This document shows, in pieces, positions 19,079-28,797 of a DNA stretch of 64,000 nucleotides (positions within the stretch are counted from its first letter, which is position 1; each line of letters opens with the position of its first letter). Below the pieces are notes generated by a model, which was not told the DNA's origin, did not search any database, and saw nothing but the letters and a program-made list of their open reading frames with translations. Both the position numbers and the translations under genes were made by a program. Origin of the DNA: an uncultured Oceanisphaera sp. (GTDB taxonomy: Bacteria; Pseudomonadota; Gammaproteobacteria; Enterobacterales; Aeromonadaceae); contig NZ_CANLZU010000018.1 in assembly GCF_947495715.1 (NCBI RefSeq), forward strand, positions 50,341 through 114,340. Direction: 5' to 3'.

Positions 19079-20488
19079 TTAAACGGAATAGTACAGGTCG
19101 TATTCCAGCGGGTGCGTCGCCATGTTGATGGTTTCGGTTTCAACACGCTTGTACTTGATGTAGGCGTCGATGAACTCGTCGCTGAATACACCACCGCGGG
19201 TCAGGAACTCGCGATCCTGGTTCAGGTTGTCCAGTGCGTTGTCCAGAGACACGGCGACAGTCGGGATCTCGGCGGCTTCTTCGGCCGGCAGATCGTACAA
19301 GTCCTTGTCCATGGCATCGCCCGGGTGGATCTTGTTCTGAATACCGTCCAGGCCGGCCATCAGCAGCGCGGCGAAGCACAGGTACGGGTTGGCAGCCGGA
19401 TCCGGGAAGCGGGTCTCGATACGACGAGCCTTGGGCGAGCCAACCAGCGGGATACGGATAGAGGCAGAACGGTTACGAGCCGAGTAGGCCAGCATGACCG
19501 GCGCTTCAAAGCCGGGTACCAGACGCTTGTAGGAGTTGGTGGCCGGGTTGGTGATGGCGTTCAGGGCGCGGGCGTGCTTGATGATACCGCCGATGTAGAA
19601 CAGGGCAGTTTCAGACAGGCCACCGTACAGGTCGCCGGCGAACAGGTTTTCACCGTTCTTGGCCAGAGACTGGTGTACGTGCATACCGGAACCGTTATCA
19701 CCTACCAGCGGCTTGGGCATGAAGGTAGCGGTCTTGTTGAAGGCATGCGCCACGTTGTGAACCACATACTTGTAGATCTGAATTTCATCGGCCTTCAGGG
19801 TCAGGGTGTTGAACTTGCAGGCAATTTCGTTCTGGCCGGCCGTCGCCACCTCGTGGTGGTGAGCTTCAACCACCAGGCCCATCTCTTCCATCACCAGACA
19901 CATGGCGGAACGGATGTCGTGGGAGGAGTCGATCGGGGCAACCGGGAAGTAGCCGCCCTTAACGCCGGGACGGTGACCCTTGTTGCCTTCGGCATATTCG
20001 CTGCCGGAGTTCCACTTGGCTTCTGAATCATCAATCTTGAAGAAGCTGCCGGCCATGTCGGTATGGAAGCGCACGTCGTCAAACATGAAGAATTCGGGCT
20101 CGGGACCGATCAGCACGGTGTCGGCGATGCCGGTAGACACCAGGTATTCTTCGGCGCGGCGGGCGATGGAGCGCGGGTCACGGTCATAGCCCTGCATGGT
20201 GCCCGGCTCGAGCACGTCACAGCGAATATTCATGGTCGCGTCTTCGGTGAAAGGGTCCATCACCGCAGAAGCCGGATCGGGCATCAGTACCATGTCGGAT
20301 TCGTGAATGGTCTTCCATGCGGTCATGGAAGAGCCATCGAACATCTTGCCTTCTTCAAAGAAGTCGTCGTTTATCTGATTGACCGGAATGCTGATATGCT
20401 GCTCTTTACCCTTGATATCGGTAAAGCGCAGATCGATGAATTTGACATCGTGTTCCTTGATCATGTCCATTACGTTTTCTACTGACAT
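19079..20488 (-). CDS. glnA: Glutamine synthetase, type I
   Basis: Dodecameric cytosolic enzyme making glutamine from glutamate, ammonia and ATP. The 469 aa match E. coli GlnA in length. Visible motifs are [22 protein letters not shown], the metal-binding PEPEFFMFD, the [13 protein letters not shown] segment, the [13 protein letters not shown] stretch and [21 protein letters not shown]. The adenylylation tyrosine is in [10 protein letters not shown], so activity should be controlled by GlnE. Expression is NtrC/sigma-54 driven (see upstream sites). glnA is separated from glnLG by an oppositely oriented efflux operon. Confidence 0.98.
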   Translation of the reverse strand: MSVENVMDMIKEHDVKFIDLRFTDIKGKEQHISIPVNQINDDFFEEGKMFDGSSMTAWKTIHESDMVLMPDPASAVMDPFTEDATMNIRCDVLEPGTMQGYDRDPRSIARRAEEYLVSTGIADTVLIGPEPEFFMFDDVRFHTDMAGSFFKIDDSEAKWNSGSEYAEGNKGHRPGVKGGYFPVAPIDSSHDIRSAMCLVMEEMGLVVEAHHHEVATAGQNEIACKFNTLTLKADEIQIYKYVVHNVAHAFNKTATFMPKPLVGDNGSGMHVHQSLAKNGENLFAGDLYGGLSETALFYIGGIIKHARALNAITNPATNSYKRLVPGFEAPVMLAYSARNRSASIRIPLVGSPKARRIETRFPDPAANPYLCFAALLMAGLDGIQNKIHPGDAMDKDLYDLPAEEAAEIPTVAVSLDNALDNLNQDREFLTRGGVFSDEFIDAYIKYKRVETETINMATHPLEYDLYYSV

Positions 20489-20568
20489 GGATTTCGACCT
20501 CCAAAAATAATCATCCTAGGGTTTGATGAACAAATTCATCAATTGCCATCGCTACAGATAAATACAAA

Positions 20569-20583
20569 GCGAAAACTGTGCCA
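20569..20583 (-). promoter_or_regulatory. Sigma-54 promoter of glnA
   Basis: Minus strand TGGCACAGTTTTCGC: the GG (-24) and GC (-12) doublets are separated by exactly 10 nt and the -24 hexamer TGGCAC is consensus. Transcription should start near 20557, about 70 bp upstream of the glnA ATG. Confidence 0.8.
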
Positions 20584-20646
20584 GTTTGCCAAATGCTTGT
20601 CACACTGGTGTTTATCCTGATGTAAGAGAACCAATGGCCGTTTTGA

Positions 20647-20663
20647 TGCACTAAGTTGGTGCA
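20647..20663. promoter_or_regulatory. NtrC enhancer site upstream of glnA
   Basis: TGCACTAAGTTGGTGCA, with half-sites TGCACTA and TGGTGCA spaced by 3 bp. It lies about 100 bp upstream of the predicted sigma-54 start, the usual enhancer distance. Single TGGTGCA half-sites follow at 20678-20684 and 20709-20715 and may be weaker second sites. Confidence 0.85.
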
Positions 20664-20831
20664 TTAGTGGATCCTTTTGGTGCAGTAAGGCGCCGGCGCC
20701 GATCATCATGGTGCATTAAAAGCCCCTTGGGAAGTTGTCGAGCAGTAATTTTCAATTCTGCTAGGCAGATCCGAGGTGGGCGAGTAAAATGACGACGATT
20801 TTTTATCCACCCCCGGTATTTTGAGGCAGGA

Positions 20832-22658
20832 ATGTTAGATAACTTACGTAATATCGCAATCATCGCGCACGTCGACCATGGTAAAACCACCCTGGTAGAC
20901 AAGCTTCTGCAGCAGTCCGGCACGCTGGAAAGCCGTGGCGAAGCAGAAGAGCGAGTCATGGACTCCAATGACATAGAGCGGGAGCGCGGCATTACCATTC
21001 TTGCCAAGAACACCGCTATTCGCTGGACCGCTCCCGACGAGCAGGCATACCGCATCAACATCGTGGACACCCCGGGACACGCCGATTTCGGTGGTGAAGT
21101 GGAACGTGTTATGTCTATGGTTGACTCGGTACTGCTGCTGGTTGATGCGCAGGAAGGTCCCATGCCGCAGACTCGCTTCGTGACCCAGAAGGCATTTGCC
21201 CAGGGCCTGAAGCCCATCGTGGTCATCAACAAGGTCGACAAGCCGGGCGCGCGTCCCGACTGGGTACTGGATCAGGTTTTTGACCTGTTCGATAACCTGG
21301 GTGCAACCGACGACCAGCTCGACTTCCAGGTCATTTATGCCTCCGGCATCAACGGCTGGGCCTCTCTGGATGTGGATGCGCCAGAACCGGACATGACCGC
21401 GCTGTTCCAGACCATCGTCGACCAGGTTCCGGTACCCGATGCCGATCTGGACGGTCCGCTGCAGATGCAGATCTCCCAGCTGGATTACTCCTCCTACGTA
21501 GGTGTTATCGGCATCGGCCGCATCAAGCGCGGTACCGTTCGCGTCAACCAGCAGGTCACCGTAATCGGTGCCGATGGTCAGACTCGTAACGGTAAAGTGG
21601 GCATGGTCATGGGCTATCTTGGCCTGCTGCGCACCGAAGCCACCGAAGGTAACGCCGGTGACATCGTGGCTGTTACCGGCCTGGGCGAGCTGAAAATCTC
21701 CGATACCATCTGTGCGCAAGGTTCAGTCGAAGCACTGCCGCCGCTGTCTGTTGACGAGCCGACCGTGACCATGACCTTCCAGGTCAACAACTCGCCGTTC
21801 GCCGGCCTCGATGGCAAGTACGTGACCTCACGTAACATCATGGAGCGTCTGACGTCCGAGCTGGTGCACAACGTGGCACTGCGTGTTGAACAGGGCGCCG
21901 ATCCGGACAAGTTCCGCGTATCCGGCCGTGGTGAACTGCACCTGGGCATCCTGATCGAAAACATGCGTCGTGAAGGCTACGAGCTGGCGGTATCTCGTCC
22001 GGAAGTTATTCTGAAAACAGAAAACGGCGTCAAGATGGAACCTTTCGAGAACCTGACCGTCGACGTGGAAGAAGAGCACCAGGGCTCCATCATGGAGAAG
22101 CTGGGTGAGCGTAAAGCCGAAATGACCGACATGGTGCCGGATGGCAAGGGCCGTGTGCGTATCGACTTTATCGTTCCCGCCCGTGGCTTGATCGGTTTCC
22201 AGACCGAATTCATGACCCTGACTTCAGGCTCCGGCCTGATGAACCACAGCTTCGACCACTACGGTCCGCATAAAGGCGGCACCATCGGTGCTCGTACCAA
22301 CGGCGTACTGATTTCCAACGCCAAGGGCAAGGCTTCTGCCTACTCGCTGTTCAATATTCAGGAACGCGGCCGTCTGTTTATCGATCACGCCACCGAAGTA
22401 TACGAAGGCATGGTCATCGGTATTCACAGCCGTGCCAACGACCTGACCGTTAACTGCATTAAAGGCAAGCAGCTGACCAACGTTCGTGCGTCCGGTACCG
22501 ATGAAGCGCTGACCCTGGTCACGCCGATCAAGATGACCCTGGAGCAGTCACTGGAATTCATCGGTGACGACGAGCTGGTTGAAGTGACGCCGAACCACCT
22601 GCGTATTCGCAAGCGTGCTCTGACCGAGAACGAACGTAAGCGTGCCGGTCGCGATTAA
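20832..22658 (+). CDS. typA: Ribosome-associated translational GTPase TypA/BipA
   Basis: EF-G-like GTPase that binds 70S ribosomes and supports assembly and stress adaptation. The 608 aa include G1 [10 protein letters not shown]2 region with ERERGITI, G3 [12 protein letters not shown] and G4 [12 protein letters not shown], then domain II, the EF-G III/V-like domains and the C-terminal TypA-specific domain ([32 protein letters not shown]). It is divergent from glnA, the classical arrangement in gammaproteobacteria. Its own promoter must lie in the 343-bp gap that also carries the glnA control sites. Confidence 0.97.
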   Translation: MLDNLRNIAIIAHVDHGKTTLVDKLLQQSGTLESRGEAEERVMDSNDIERERGITILAKNTAIRWTAPDEQAYRINIVDTPGHADFGGEVERVMSMVDSVLLLVDAQEGPMPQTRFVTQKAFAQGLKPIVVINKVDKPGARPDWVLDQVFDLFDNLGATDDQLDFQVIYASGINGWASLDVDAPEPDMTALFQTIVDQVPVPDADLDGPLQMQISQLDYSSYVGVIGIGRIKRGTVRVNQQVTVIGADGQTRNGKVGMVMGYLGLLRTEATEGNAGDIVAVTGLGELKISDTICAQGSVEALPPLSVDEPTVTMTFQVNNSPFAGLDGKYVTSRNIMERLTSELVHNVALRVEQGADPDKFRVSGRGELHLGILIENMRREGYELAVSRPEVILKTENGVKMEPFENLTVDVEEEHQGSIMEKLGERKAEMTDMVPDGKGRVRIDFIVPARGLIGFQTEFMTLTSGSGLMNHSFDHYGPHKGGTIGARTNGVLISNAKGKASAYSLFNIQERGRLFIDHATEVYEGMVIGIHSRANDLTVNCIKGKQLTNVRASGTDEALTLVTPIKMTLEQSLEFIGDDELVEVTPNHLRIRKRALTENERKRAGRD

Positions 22659-22683
22659 TTCCGACTTGCTGAGCTAACGATAA

Positions 22684-22709
22684 AGGGCGCCTGAGGGCGC
22701 CCTTTTTAT
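22684..22709 (+). terminator. Rho-independent terminator of typA
   Basis: AGGGCGCC / GGCGCCCT stem with a short CTGA-type loop, followed by TTTTT, starting about 25 bp after the typA stop. Confidence 0.85.
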
Positions 22710-22823
22710 TGCTGCGCCGGCGAGGTATTTTGGAAAGGGGGATCGCGGTGATGATATCCGACTGGCACTGTGCCTGATTAATTTGCCACAATGGAAATCC
22801 ATTGGTAGCAAAATGAGGTTGTT

Positions 22824-23726
22824 ATGAGTCAGGTTGTCGCGCAAGTCAGGCATCGACTGCACTTTATTCGAGAACATGGCTCGAGTTTCGGCATCTTTCT
22901 GCTGAAACGGATACAACAGGACCGGTTGAAGGTGACCGCCGGTTATCTGGCCTATATCACCCTGCTGTCGCTGGTGCCCATGCTGGCAGTGGTGTTCGCC
23001 ATGATGTCGGCCTTTCCCATGTTTGCCGAGTTGCGGGATACCATTCAGACCTTCGTGTTCAGCAACTTCGTGCCTGCCGCCGGGGAGGTGGTGCAGGACA
23101 GTATTCAGGGCTTTATCGATAACGCGTCCAAAACTACCGCCGTCGGCGTGGCGGCGTTGGCGGTCACCGCCATGCTGCTGATCTCTGCCATCGACGAGAA
23201 TTTCAACCACATCTGGCGGGTGACCCAGAAGCGACGCTGGTCGGTGGCCTTTGCCACCTACTGGATGATCCTGACTCTGGGCCCGATTCTGGCCGGTGCC
23301 AGCCTGGCACTGACCTCCTACATTACCTCGTTGCGGGTGTTCCAGGCCGATACCATTCTGGGGATGGGGGCATTGCTGCTGGGGCTGTTGCCCTTTTTGC
23401 TGTCGACCCTGATGTTCGTGGTGTTCTACATGGTGGTGCCCAATATGCGGGTGCGCTTCAGTCATGCCATCTGCGGGGCCCTGGTGGCGGCCTTGCTGTT
23501 CGAGCTGGCCAAGCGTGCCTTCGCTTTTTATATCACCGAGTTTCCTTCCTACGAGGCGATTTACGGCGCCCTGGCCGCCATTCCCATTCTCTTTGTCTGG
23601 ATCTATCTGAGCTGGATGATTGCCCTGCTGGGCGCCGAGTTGACCGCCGGCCTCGGTGACTACGAGCGGCGACAGCGGCTAAGCTTTGAGGATGATGATC
23701 CCGATTCGCCCGAGGACCTTGATTGA
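22824..23726 (+). CDS. yihY: YihY/BrkB-family inner-membrane protein
   Basis: 300-aa polytopic membrane protein with about six helices. Family landmarks are visible: RLKVTAGYLAYITLLSLVPMLAVVFAMMSAFPMF near the N-terminus, IWRVTQKRRWSVAFATYWMILTLGPILAGASL in the middle, and AFAFYITEFPSYEAIYGALAAIPILFVWIYLSWMIALLGAELTAGL near the end. The family was once called RNase BN; that activity belongs to another gene, and the true role is unknown (a permease or envelope function is suspected). It is coupled to pip by a TGATG overlap. Confidence 0.92.
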   Translation: MSQVVAQVRHRLHFIREHGSSFGIFLLKRIQQDRLKVTAGYLAYITLLSLVPMLAVVFAMMSAFPMFAELRDTIQTFVFSNFVPAAGEVVQDSIQGFIDNASKTTAVGVAALAVTAMLLISAIDENFNHIWRVTQKRRWSVAFATYWMILTLGPILAGASLALTSYITSLRVFQADTILGMGALLLGLLPFLLSTLMFVVFYMVVPNMRVRFSHAICGALVAALLFELAKRAFAFYITEFPSYEAIYGALAAIPILFVWIYLSWMIALLGAELTAGLGDYERRQRLSFEDDDPDSPEDLD

Positions 23727-24685
23727 TGAGAACCCTGTACCCGAGCATTGGCGCCTACCGCCAGCAGTGGTTATCGGTGTCGCCGCGACATCGACTCTAT
23801 GTGGAAGAAAGCGGTAACCCGCTGGGTATTCCGGTGGTGCTGGTGCACGGCGGGCCCGGTGCCGGCACCGGCGGTGAACACCGGCGCTTTTTCGATCCCG
23901 AGAGTTATCGCATCATCTTGTTCGACCAGCGGGGTGCGGGTCAGTCCGAGCCTCATGCAGAGCTTGCCGATAATCATACTCAGGCATTGATCGCCGATAT
24001 GGAGCAGATTCGCGAGGCGCTGAACATTGATGCCTGGCTGGTTTTCGGTGGCTCCTGGGGCTCGACCCTGGCCCTGTGCTACGCCATCGAGTATCCCGGG
24101 CGAGTAAAGGGTCTGGTATTGCGCGGTCTCTTTCTGGGCCGGCAGCAGGACTTGCACTGGCTCTATCAACCCGATGGCGGTGCCGCCCAGTTGTTTCCCG
24201 ATTATTATCGCGATTTTCTGGCGCCGCTCGAAGGAGATACGCGCCACCTGTTACGTCATTACTACCGGCTGCTGACCAGCAACAACGAACTGGCCCGGCT
24301 CAATGCAGCCCGGGCCTGGGCCATCTGGGAGGGGCGTATTTCGACCCTGTTGCCGAGGGTGGATGCCGAGACCCATTACGGCGAGGCGCATGCCGCCCTG
24401 GCGCTGGCGCGCATTGAATGTCACTATTTTATAAATAACTGTTTTATAGAAGAAAACTACATCATCAAGCACCTCGAACGGGTGCGAAAAATACCCGCCG
24501 TACTGATCCATGGCCGTTATGATGCCATCTGCAAGCCGGGTGGCGCCGTCACCCTGACGGAACACTGGCCCGAATTAATACTGCAAATCGTACCGGGAGC
24601 CGGACATTCCGCCTTTGAACCGGGTATTATAGATGCCTTGGTGAAAGCCACCGATCAGATGGCGAAGGAGTTGGCGCAGTCATGA
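23726..24685 (+). CDS. pip: Proline iminopeptidase
   Basis: Alpha/beta-hydrolase that removes N-terminal proline from peptides (family S33). The 319-aa protein shows the oxyanion-hole motif HGGPGAG, the nucleophile elbow GGSWGS, the catalytic Asp region ([11 protein letters not shown]) and the C-terminal His in PGAGHSAF. I chose the ATG at 23726, which overlaps the yihY stop by one base; a TTG one codon earlier is possible. Its stop overlaps the dtd start by 4 bp. Confidence 0.94.
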   Translation: MRTLYPSIGAYRQQWLSVSPRHRLYVEESGNPLGIPVVLVHGGPGAGTGGEHRRFFDPESYRIILFDQRGAGQSEPHAELADNHTQALIADMEQIREALNIDAWLVFGGSWGSTLALCYAIEYPGRVKGLVLRGLFLGRQQDLHWLYQPDGGAAQLFPDYYRDFLAPLEGDTRHLLRHYYRLLTSNNELARLNAARAWAIWEGRISTLLPRVDAETHYGEAHAALALARIECHYFINNCFIEENYIIKHLERVRKIPAVLIHGRYDAICKPGGAVTLTEHWPELILQIVPGAGHSAFEPGIIDALVKATDQMAKELAQS

Positions 24686-25119
24686 TAGCCCTGATTCAGA
24701 GAGTGAGTTCGGCGTCGGTCAGTATCGCCGATAACCGGGTGGGGGCTATCGGTCCCGGCCTGCTGGTGCTGTTGGGCGTGGAGCGTGACGACGACCGGGC
24801 GCGCGCCGACAAGCTGCTGCACAAGGTGCTTGGTTACCGGGTGTTCGGTGACGAGGCCGGCAGAATGAACCTGAATGTGCGGCAAGCCGGCGGCAGCCTG
24901 CTGGTGGTGTCGCAGTTTACCCTGGCTGCCGATACCCACAGCGGCCTGCGGCCCGGTTTTTCTCGCGGCGCGGCACCGGCAGACGCCGAGCGCTGGTACG
25001 ACTATTTCGTGATGGCGGCGCGGGATCAGGGCATCGCTACCGAGTCGGGGCGCTTCGGTGCCGATATGCAGGTCAGCCTGACCAACGACGGCCCCGTCAC
25101 CTTCTGGCTGCAGGTTTAA
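24682..25119 (+). CDS. dtd: D-aminoacyl-tRNA deacylase
   Basis: Removes D-amino acids wrongly attached to tRNA. The 145-aa length is standard. The two active-site motifs are present: SQFTLAADT (family SQxTL) and the cross-subunit Gly-cisPro region NDGPVTFWL, together with [10 protein letters not shown]. It is the third gene of a translationally coupled yihY-pip-dtd run, the same order as seen in other gammaproteobacteria near typA. Confidence 0.96.
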   Translation: MIALIQRVSSASVSIADNRVGAIGPGLLVLLGVERDDDRARADKLLHKVLGYRVFGDEAGRMNLNVRQAGGSLLVVSQFTLAADTHSGLRPGFSRGAAPADAERWYDYFVMAARDQGIATESGRFGADMQVSLTNDGPVTFWLQV

Positions 25120-25204
25120 AGCCGACACCCTGAAGTAACCACAAATTGTACTCTGCCGTATCTCGCGGCAATATACCCCCAGATAACCCTAACAGGAGCA
25201 GACC

Positions 25205-26095
25205 ATGTATCGTGTGGTCACCCCGCAAACGGAAGCGGAACTTGAAGCCTATTACCAGCTGCGCTGGTTGTTGCTGCGTAAACCCTGGCAACAGCCCAGA
25301 GGCTCGGAACGGGACGAATTCGACGAATATGCCCACCATCGCATGATGGTGGACAACAACGGCAACCTGGTGGCCGTGGGGCGCCTTTATGTCAGCGGTG
25401 ACGAGGCCCAGATCCGCTTTATGGCGGTGGTGCCCGACTGCCGCGATCATGGCCTGGGTACCCGCATGGTGCAGGCGCTGGAGCAGGTGGCCCGCCAGCA
25501 GGGGGTACGCCGACTGGTGATGAACGCCCGGGAAGAGGCGGTGGCGTTTTACGGTCGCTGCGGCTTTACCGTGGTGGGTGAAGGCCCCATCAGCTTCGGC
25601 AAGATTCCCCATCGGCAGATGATCAAGGCGCTGACCTCGATTCATCAGATTCGGCATTGTCCCGAGCTGTGCGACGAGCTGCAGCGCCAGTGGCACCGAC
25701 GCATTCCCATCACCGAGAAGATGGGTATCAGGATCATTCAGTACACCGGCAGCCGCTTCAAGACCAAGGGCAACCTGACCGCCAACCTCAATATGCACGA
25801 ATCGATGTTTGCCGGCAGCATTTACAGCCAGTGCGTGCTGACCGGCTGGGGCCTGATCTGGATGCAGATGCAGGAATTCGGCCTGAGCGGCGACATAGTG
25901 CAGGGCAGTGGCGACATCAAATATCTGACCCCGGTATGGGACGAGCCCACCGCCGAGGTACAGGGGCGGCTGCGGGAACAGCTGATGCCGCTGCAGTCCG
26001 GCGAACGGGTACGCATAGAGCTGAACGTGACCCTGTATAGCGGCGAACAAAAAGCCGCCAGCTTCACCGGCCGCTACGTGATATTGCCGCACTAA
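25205..26095 (+). CDS. fabY: GNAT acetyltransferase / hotdog thioesterase fusion (FabY/YiiD type)
   Basis: 296-aa two-domain protein like E. coli YiiD. An N-terminal GNAT domain (about residues 1-140; IRFMAVVPDCRDHGLGTRMVQALEQVARQQGVRRLVMNAREEAVAFYGRCGF) is joined to a C-terminal hotdog domain of the YiiD_C type (about 155-296; HESMFAGSIYSQCVLTGWGLIWMQM). In Pseudomonas and other proteobacteria FabY proteins are acetoacetyl-ACP synthases that start fatty-acid synthesis; whether this protein does so or is a thioesterase is not settled by sequence. The ATG is preceded by AGGAGCAG. Confidence 0.88.
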   Translation: MYRVVTPQTEAELEAYYQLRWLLLRKPWQQPRGSERDEFDEYAHHRMMVDNNGNLVAVGRLYVSGDEAQIRFMAVVPDCRDHGLGTRMVQALEQVARQQGVRRLVMNAREEAVAFYGRCGFTVVGEGPISFGKIPHRQMIKALTSIHQIRHCPELCDELQRQWHRRIPITEKMGIRIIQYTGSRFKTKGNLTANLNMHESMFAGSIYSQCVLTGWGLIWMQMQEFGLSGDIVQGSGDIKYLTPVWDEPTAEVQGRLREQLMPLQSGERVRIELNVTLYSGEQKAASFTGRYVILPH

Positions 26096-26112
26096 TCCCT
26101 GATCCCCAGTCC

Positions 26113-28146
26113 CTAATCCCTGTTCTTGAGCTTGCGGACCGCTTCAGTGAGGCGGCCGGGCAGGCCGGCTGCAGGGTAGGGTATGGAACCCTGGTACCAG
26201 GGCTGGCAGGGGGTATTCAGCTCCGGCTGGTGCAGTCGCAGCCGCGGAGCGCGCCAGCTGTCTTCGAGCCGAATGGCCAGCTCCCGGCAGCGCTGGGCGT
26301 TGACCGCGCCCAGCTCCAGTTGCCAGCGTCCGGCGAAGTCCAGCGCCCCGCGCAGGGCCAGCAGGTGACGTACGCTTTGCACCGCGCTGCCGTCCAGTTG
26401 CCAGCGTCCCTGTTTGACCGGGCCTTTCAGCTCGGCCCGGTAGATAAAGCCGTCGCTTTGCTCCAGATCCAGCGCCGCCAATACCGGGTCGACCCGGGTC
26501 GGGCGGCCATAGTCTTCGCCCAGCCGGCGTTTCAGCCAGTCGTCCAGCCCCAGTTTTTCGATGAAGATATCGCTGCCATCCAGCGCCAGTGAGCCTTGCC
26601 AACTGGCGGGCTCGCGCAGCGTGCCGGCAAGATCGGCGTCGATATTCACTTGACCGGAAAAGGCGCGCTCGGCCTGCAGCCAGTGGCTTAACCGCCGTAG
26701 TTCCAGTTCTTTCCCTTCCAGCCGAATTCGGCCCTGATGGGGCGGATAGAGACCTATGCTGCCATCGAGGCTGACACGACCGTCGAGGGCATCGGTGCTC
26801 AGTTTGTCCAGCAACAGCCGGGTATCATCGAGCCGGGCATTGAAATGACCATGGCGGGCAATCAGGCTGTCGTAGGCCATTTCGCTCCAGCTACCTTCCA
26901 GCCGGGCCTGGGCGGTGAGCGGGCGCCATTGGGCACCAGACCAGGCCAGATCGGCGATAAACAACTCCCCCCCCAGCAGTGACAGCGGCAGTGCGGGATC
27001 CAGTGACAGCAGCTCGCCCTGATTAAGGTTGAGCTTGTGAATGCGTACATCCGGAACCGGCCAGTACAGATCCGACTGCCAGTTCAGCTTGTTGCCCTGC
27101 AGTTGCAGGTTATCGATGTCCAGTCGGCCCTGCTGCGGATACCAGCGCAGCTCGGAGTCGAAGGCACCCTGATAGGCCTTGCCCCTGAGGGTCAGCCCCA
27201 GTCGCTCCCGGCTGCTCGACAGCTGGCCCTGATGCTCGTCCAGCCGCAGCCAGTCCAGCACCGCCTCTTCGGCCTGCCAGCTGCCGCTGGCCTCGGGCAG
27301 GTTGCCGCCTTGCCATTCGAGATAGCGAAGCTCACCGTCGATACCGTTGGCGGTCAGGGTCGGGCTGGTGATGCTGACGTTCTCGAGCCGGGCGCGGTTG
27401 AGCAGCAGGGTCCAGTCATTATCGAGTTGGGGTAGTTGCTCGAACTGCAGTTTGTTATGGCTGAATTGCGGCTCGTTCAGGGTCAGTTCCCGTGCCGGCA
27501 AATTCAGGCTCAGGGCCGAGTCGAACAGGCCGTCGAACAGGCGGCTTTGCACCCGGTCCAGCATCAGTTGTTGCTGGCTGATACGCCCGGACAGGTTGAT
27601 GCGGGACATGTCCACCGCGGGATGAGTCAACTGACGCAGTTGGCCGCTGATCTCGAGATCAGACCACCATTGCCATGCGCCCTGGCGCCTTGGCTGCCAC
27701 TGGCTCAGGGTGAGATCGGCGCCACCGGCCTGCCAGTCATTCCAGCTCAGGCTCAGGTTTTTGGTGTTCAATTCGTCGATGGTGATGTTGGCCAGATTGT
27801 CCGGCAGCACCAGCTCGGTGGCGTTATCCAGTTGCAGCTTGCCGTCGATAACATCGAGGGTGGCGATGCGGGTCTGACCCGACAACGGTGATAATGTCGC
27901 CAATTGTAGATACAGCTGACGGGCGCTGAACCAGTCGCCCAGGCGTACGTCTTCCGCCAGCAGGGTATAGGGATGCAGGGGGTTGAATTCCAGGCGCCCT
28001 ATGGTGAGATCCAGCTCGGTGTGTTCGTTGAGCCAGCCCAGTACCGGTTTTTTCAGCCGGTTGGCATCAAATACACTCAGCAGCAGCCAGCCGGCCAGTA
28101 ACAGTACCAGCATTGACACCAGCAGATATTTGGCCAGCTTCTTCAT
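26113..28146 (-). CDS. AsmA-family envelope protein
   Basis: 677-aa protein with one N-terminal anchor (about residues 6-26, KYLLVSMLVLLLAGWLLLSVF) and a long periplasmic region of beta-strand-rich repeats. The start NRLKKPVLGWLNEHTELDLTIGRLEFNPLHPYTLLAEDVRLGDW is typical of AsmA proteins, as is the C-terminal GSAVQSVRHLLALRGALDFAGRWQLELGAVNAQRCRELAIRLED. AsmA-like proteins are thought to move phospholipids between membranes. It ends 17 bp from the convergent fabY stop, with a short CCCTAATC-type repeat in between. Confidence 0.87.
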   Translation of the reverse strand: MKKLAKYLLVSMLVLLLAGWLLLSVFDANRLKKPVLGWLNEHTELDLTIGRLEFNPLHPYTLLAEDVRLGDWFSARQLYLQLATLSPLSGQTRIATLDVIDGKLQLDNATELVLPDNLANITIDELNTKNLSLSWNDWQAGGADLTLSQWQPRRQGAWQWWSDLEISGQLRQLTHPAVDMSRINLSGRISQQQLMLDRVQSRLFDGLFDSALSLNLPARELTLNEPQFSHNKLQFEQLPQLDNDWTLLLNRARLENVSITSPTLTANGIDGELRYLEWQGGNLPEASGSWQAEEAVLDWLRLDEHQGQLSSSRERLGLTLRGKAYQGAFDSELRWYPQQGRLDIDNLQLQGNKLNWQSDLYWPVPDVRIHKLNLNQGELLSLDPALPLSLLGGELFIADLAWSGAQWRPLTAQARLEGSWSEMAYDSLIARHGHFNARLDDTRLLLDKLSTDALDGRVSLDGSIGLYPPHQGRIRLEGKELELRRLSHWLQAERAFSGQVNIDADLAGTLREPASWQGSLALDGSDIFIEKLGLDDWLKRRLGEDYGRPTRVDPVLAALDLEQSDGFIYRAELKGPVKQGRWQLDGSAVQSVRHLLALRGALDFAGRWQLELGAVNAQRCRELAIRLEDSWRAPRLRLHQPELNTPCQPWYQGSIPYPAAGLPGRLTEAVRKLKNRD

Positions 28147-28797
28147 GGTGTATCCCTTTAAAATCCGATACTTGTATCATACATAGCTTGAACAGGGGCG
28201 GAAATAGCACAATGGATGGTGAGGCGGGCGTCCCCCTTATACCCATCGCATTAAACACTCGATCTTTTTGATGGTCATACCAATCTCGGACAAAGGGCCC
28301 GCTCCGCCGACCCGCTCGAGCACATCCTTGTGGCGCTCAGCACATGACATCCGACCGCCATGGAGGGCGGGAGTGCCAGCATTGCAGGAGCTTTTGCTGG
28401 CCTTGTCATGTGATGGTCGGTGGAGCAAATCCCTTCGTCCTTCTTGATGCTACAGAGTCGCCTGTTGGCGCCGTCTTCAGACCACTCGATGTTCGAGAAG
28501 AGGCAGCAGAGATCGCCTCCCACGACCGTGAAATGCCATGGCCGGAAAATGCTCCTGCCGTCCCTGGCGGTCAGATGGCATTTTCGCGCCCCCAGGGGGC
28601 GAGCTTGTCTCGCCGTGACGAGCGGTTGCAGCCTAACCGAGCATCCAGTGAATGTTCGCAATAGGCTGCAACTGTGAGTGTCATTTACCAGTGGCGTGTC
28701 GAGGGAGGCGGCTGTGTTGCCTCTGGTACCGCAAGCCTCAATATGATCAGATACTTAATGGAGTTGGCATTACTCCCTACTCATTACGCCTCATATT
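28147..28797. repeat. Long intergenic repeat: family-A palindrome plus about 320 bp conserved tail
   Basis: The gap holds a family-A palindrome (28288-28440; GGACAAAGGG...CTCCGCCGA / TCGGTGGAGC...CCCTTCGTCC). About 320 bp follow (28447-28770) that are closely similar to 60073-60400; blocks such as CGAGAAGAGGCA, CACGACCGTGAAATGCCATG, GAGCTTGTCTCGCCGTGACG and CATCCAGTGAATGTTCGCA are shared. ATACCAAT at 28279-28286 precedes the palindrome. No open frame here looks real. Two other gaps carry the tail-less palindrome, so the tail is an optional module. Confidence 0.8.

Noticed and set aside
22824..23726. Ribonuclease BN
   Set aside because: Old annotation of this membrane family; the real RNase BN/Z is a different, soluble protein.
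28275..28664. Open frames within the long intergenic repeat as small genes
   Set aside because: The homologous repeat at 59966-60400 differs by insertions and deletions that do not keep any of the frames.
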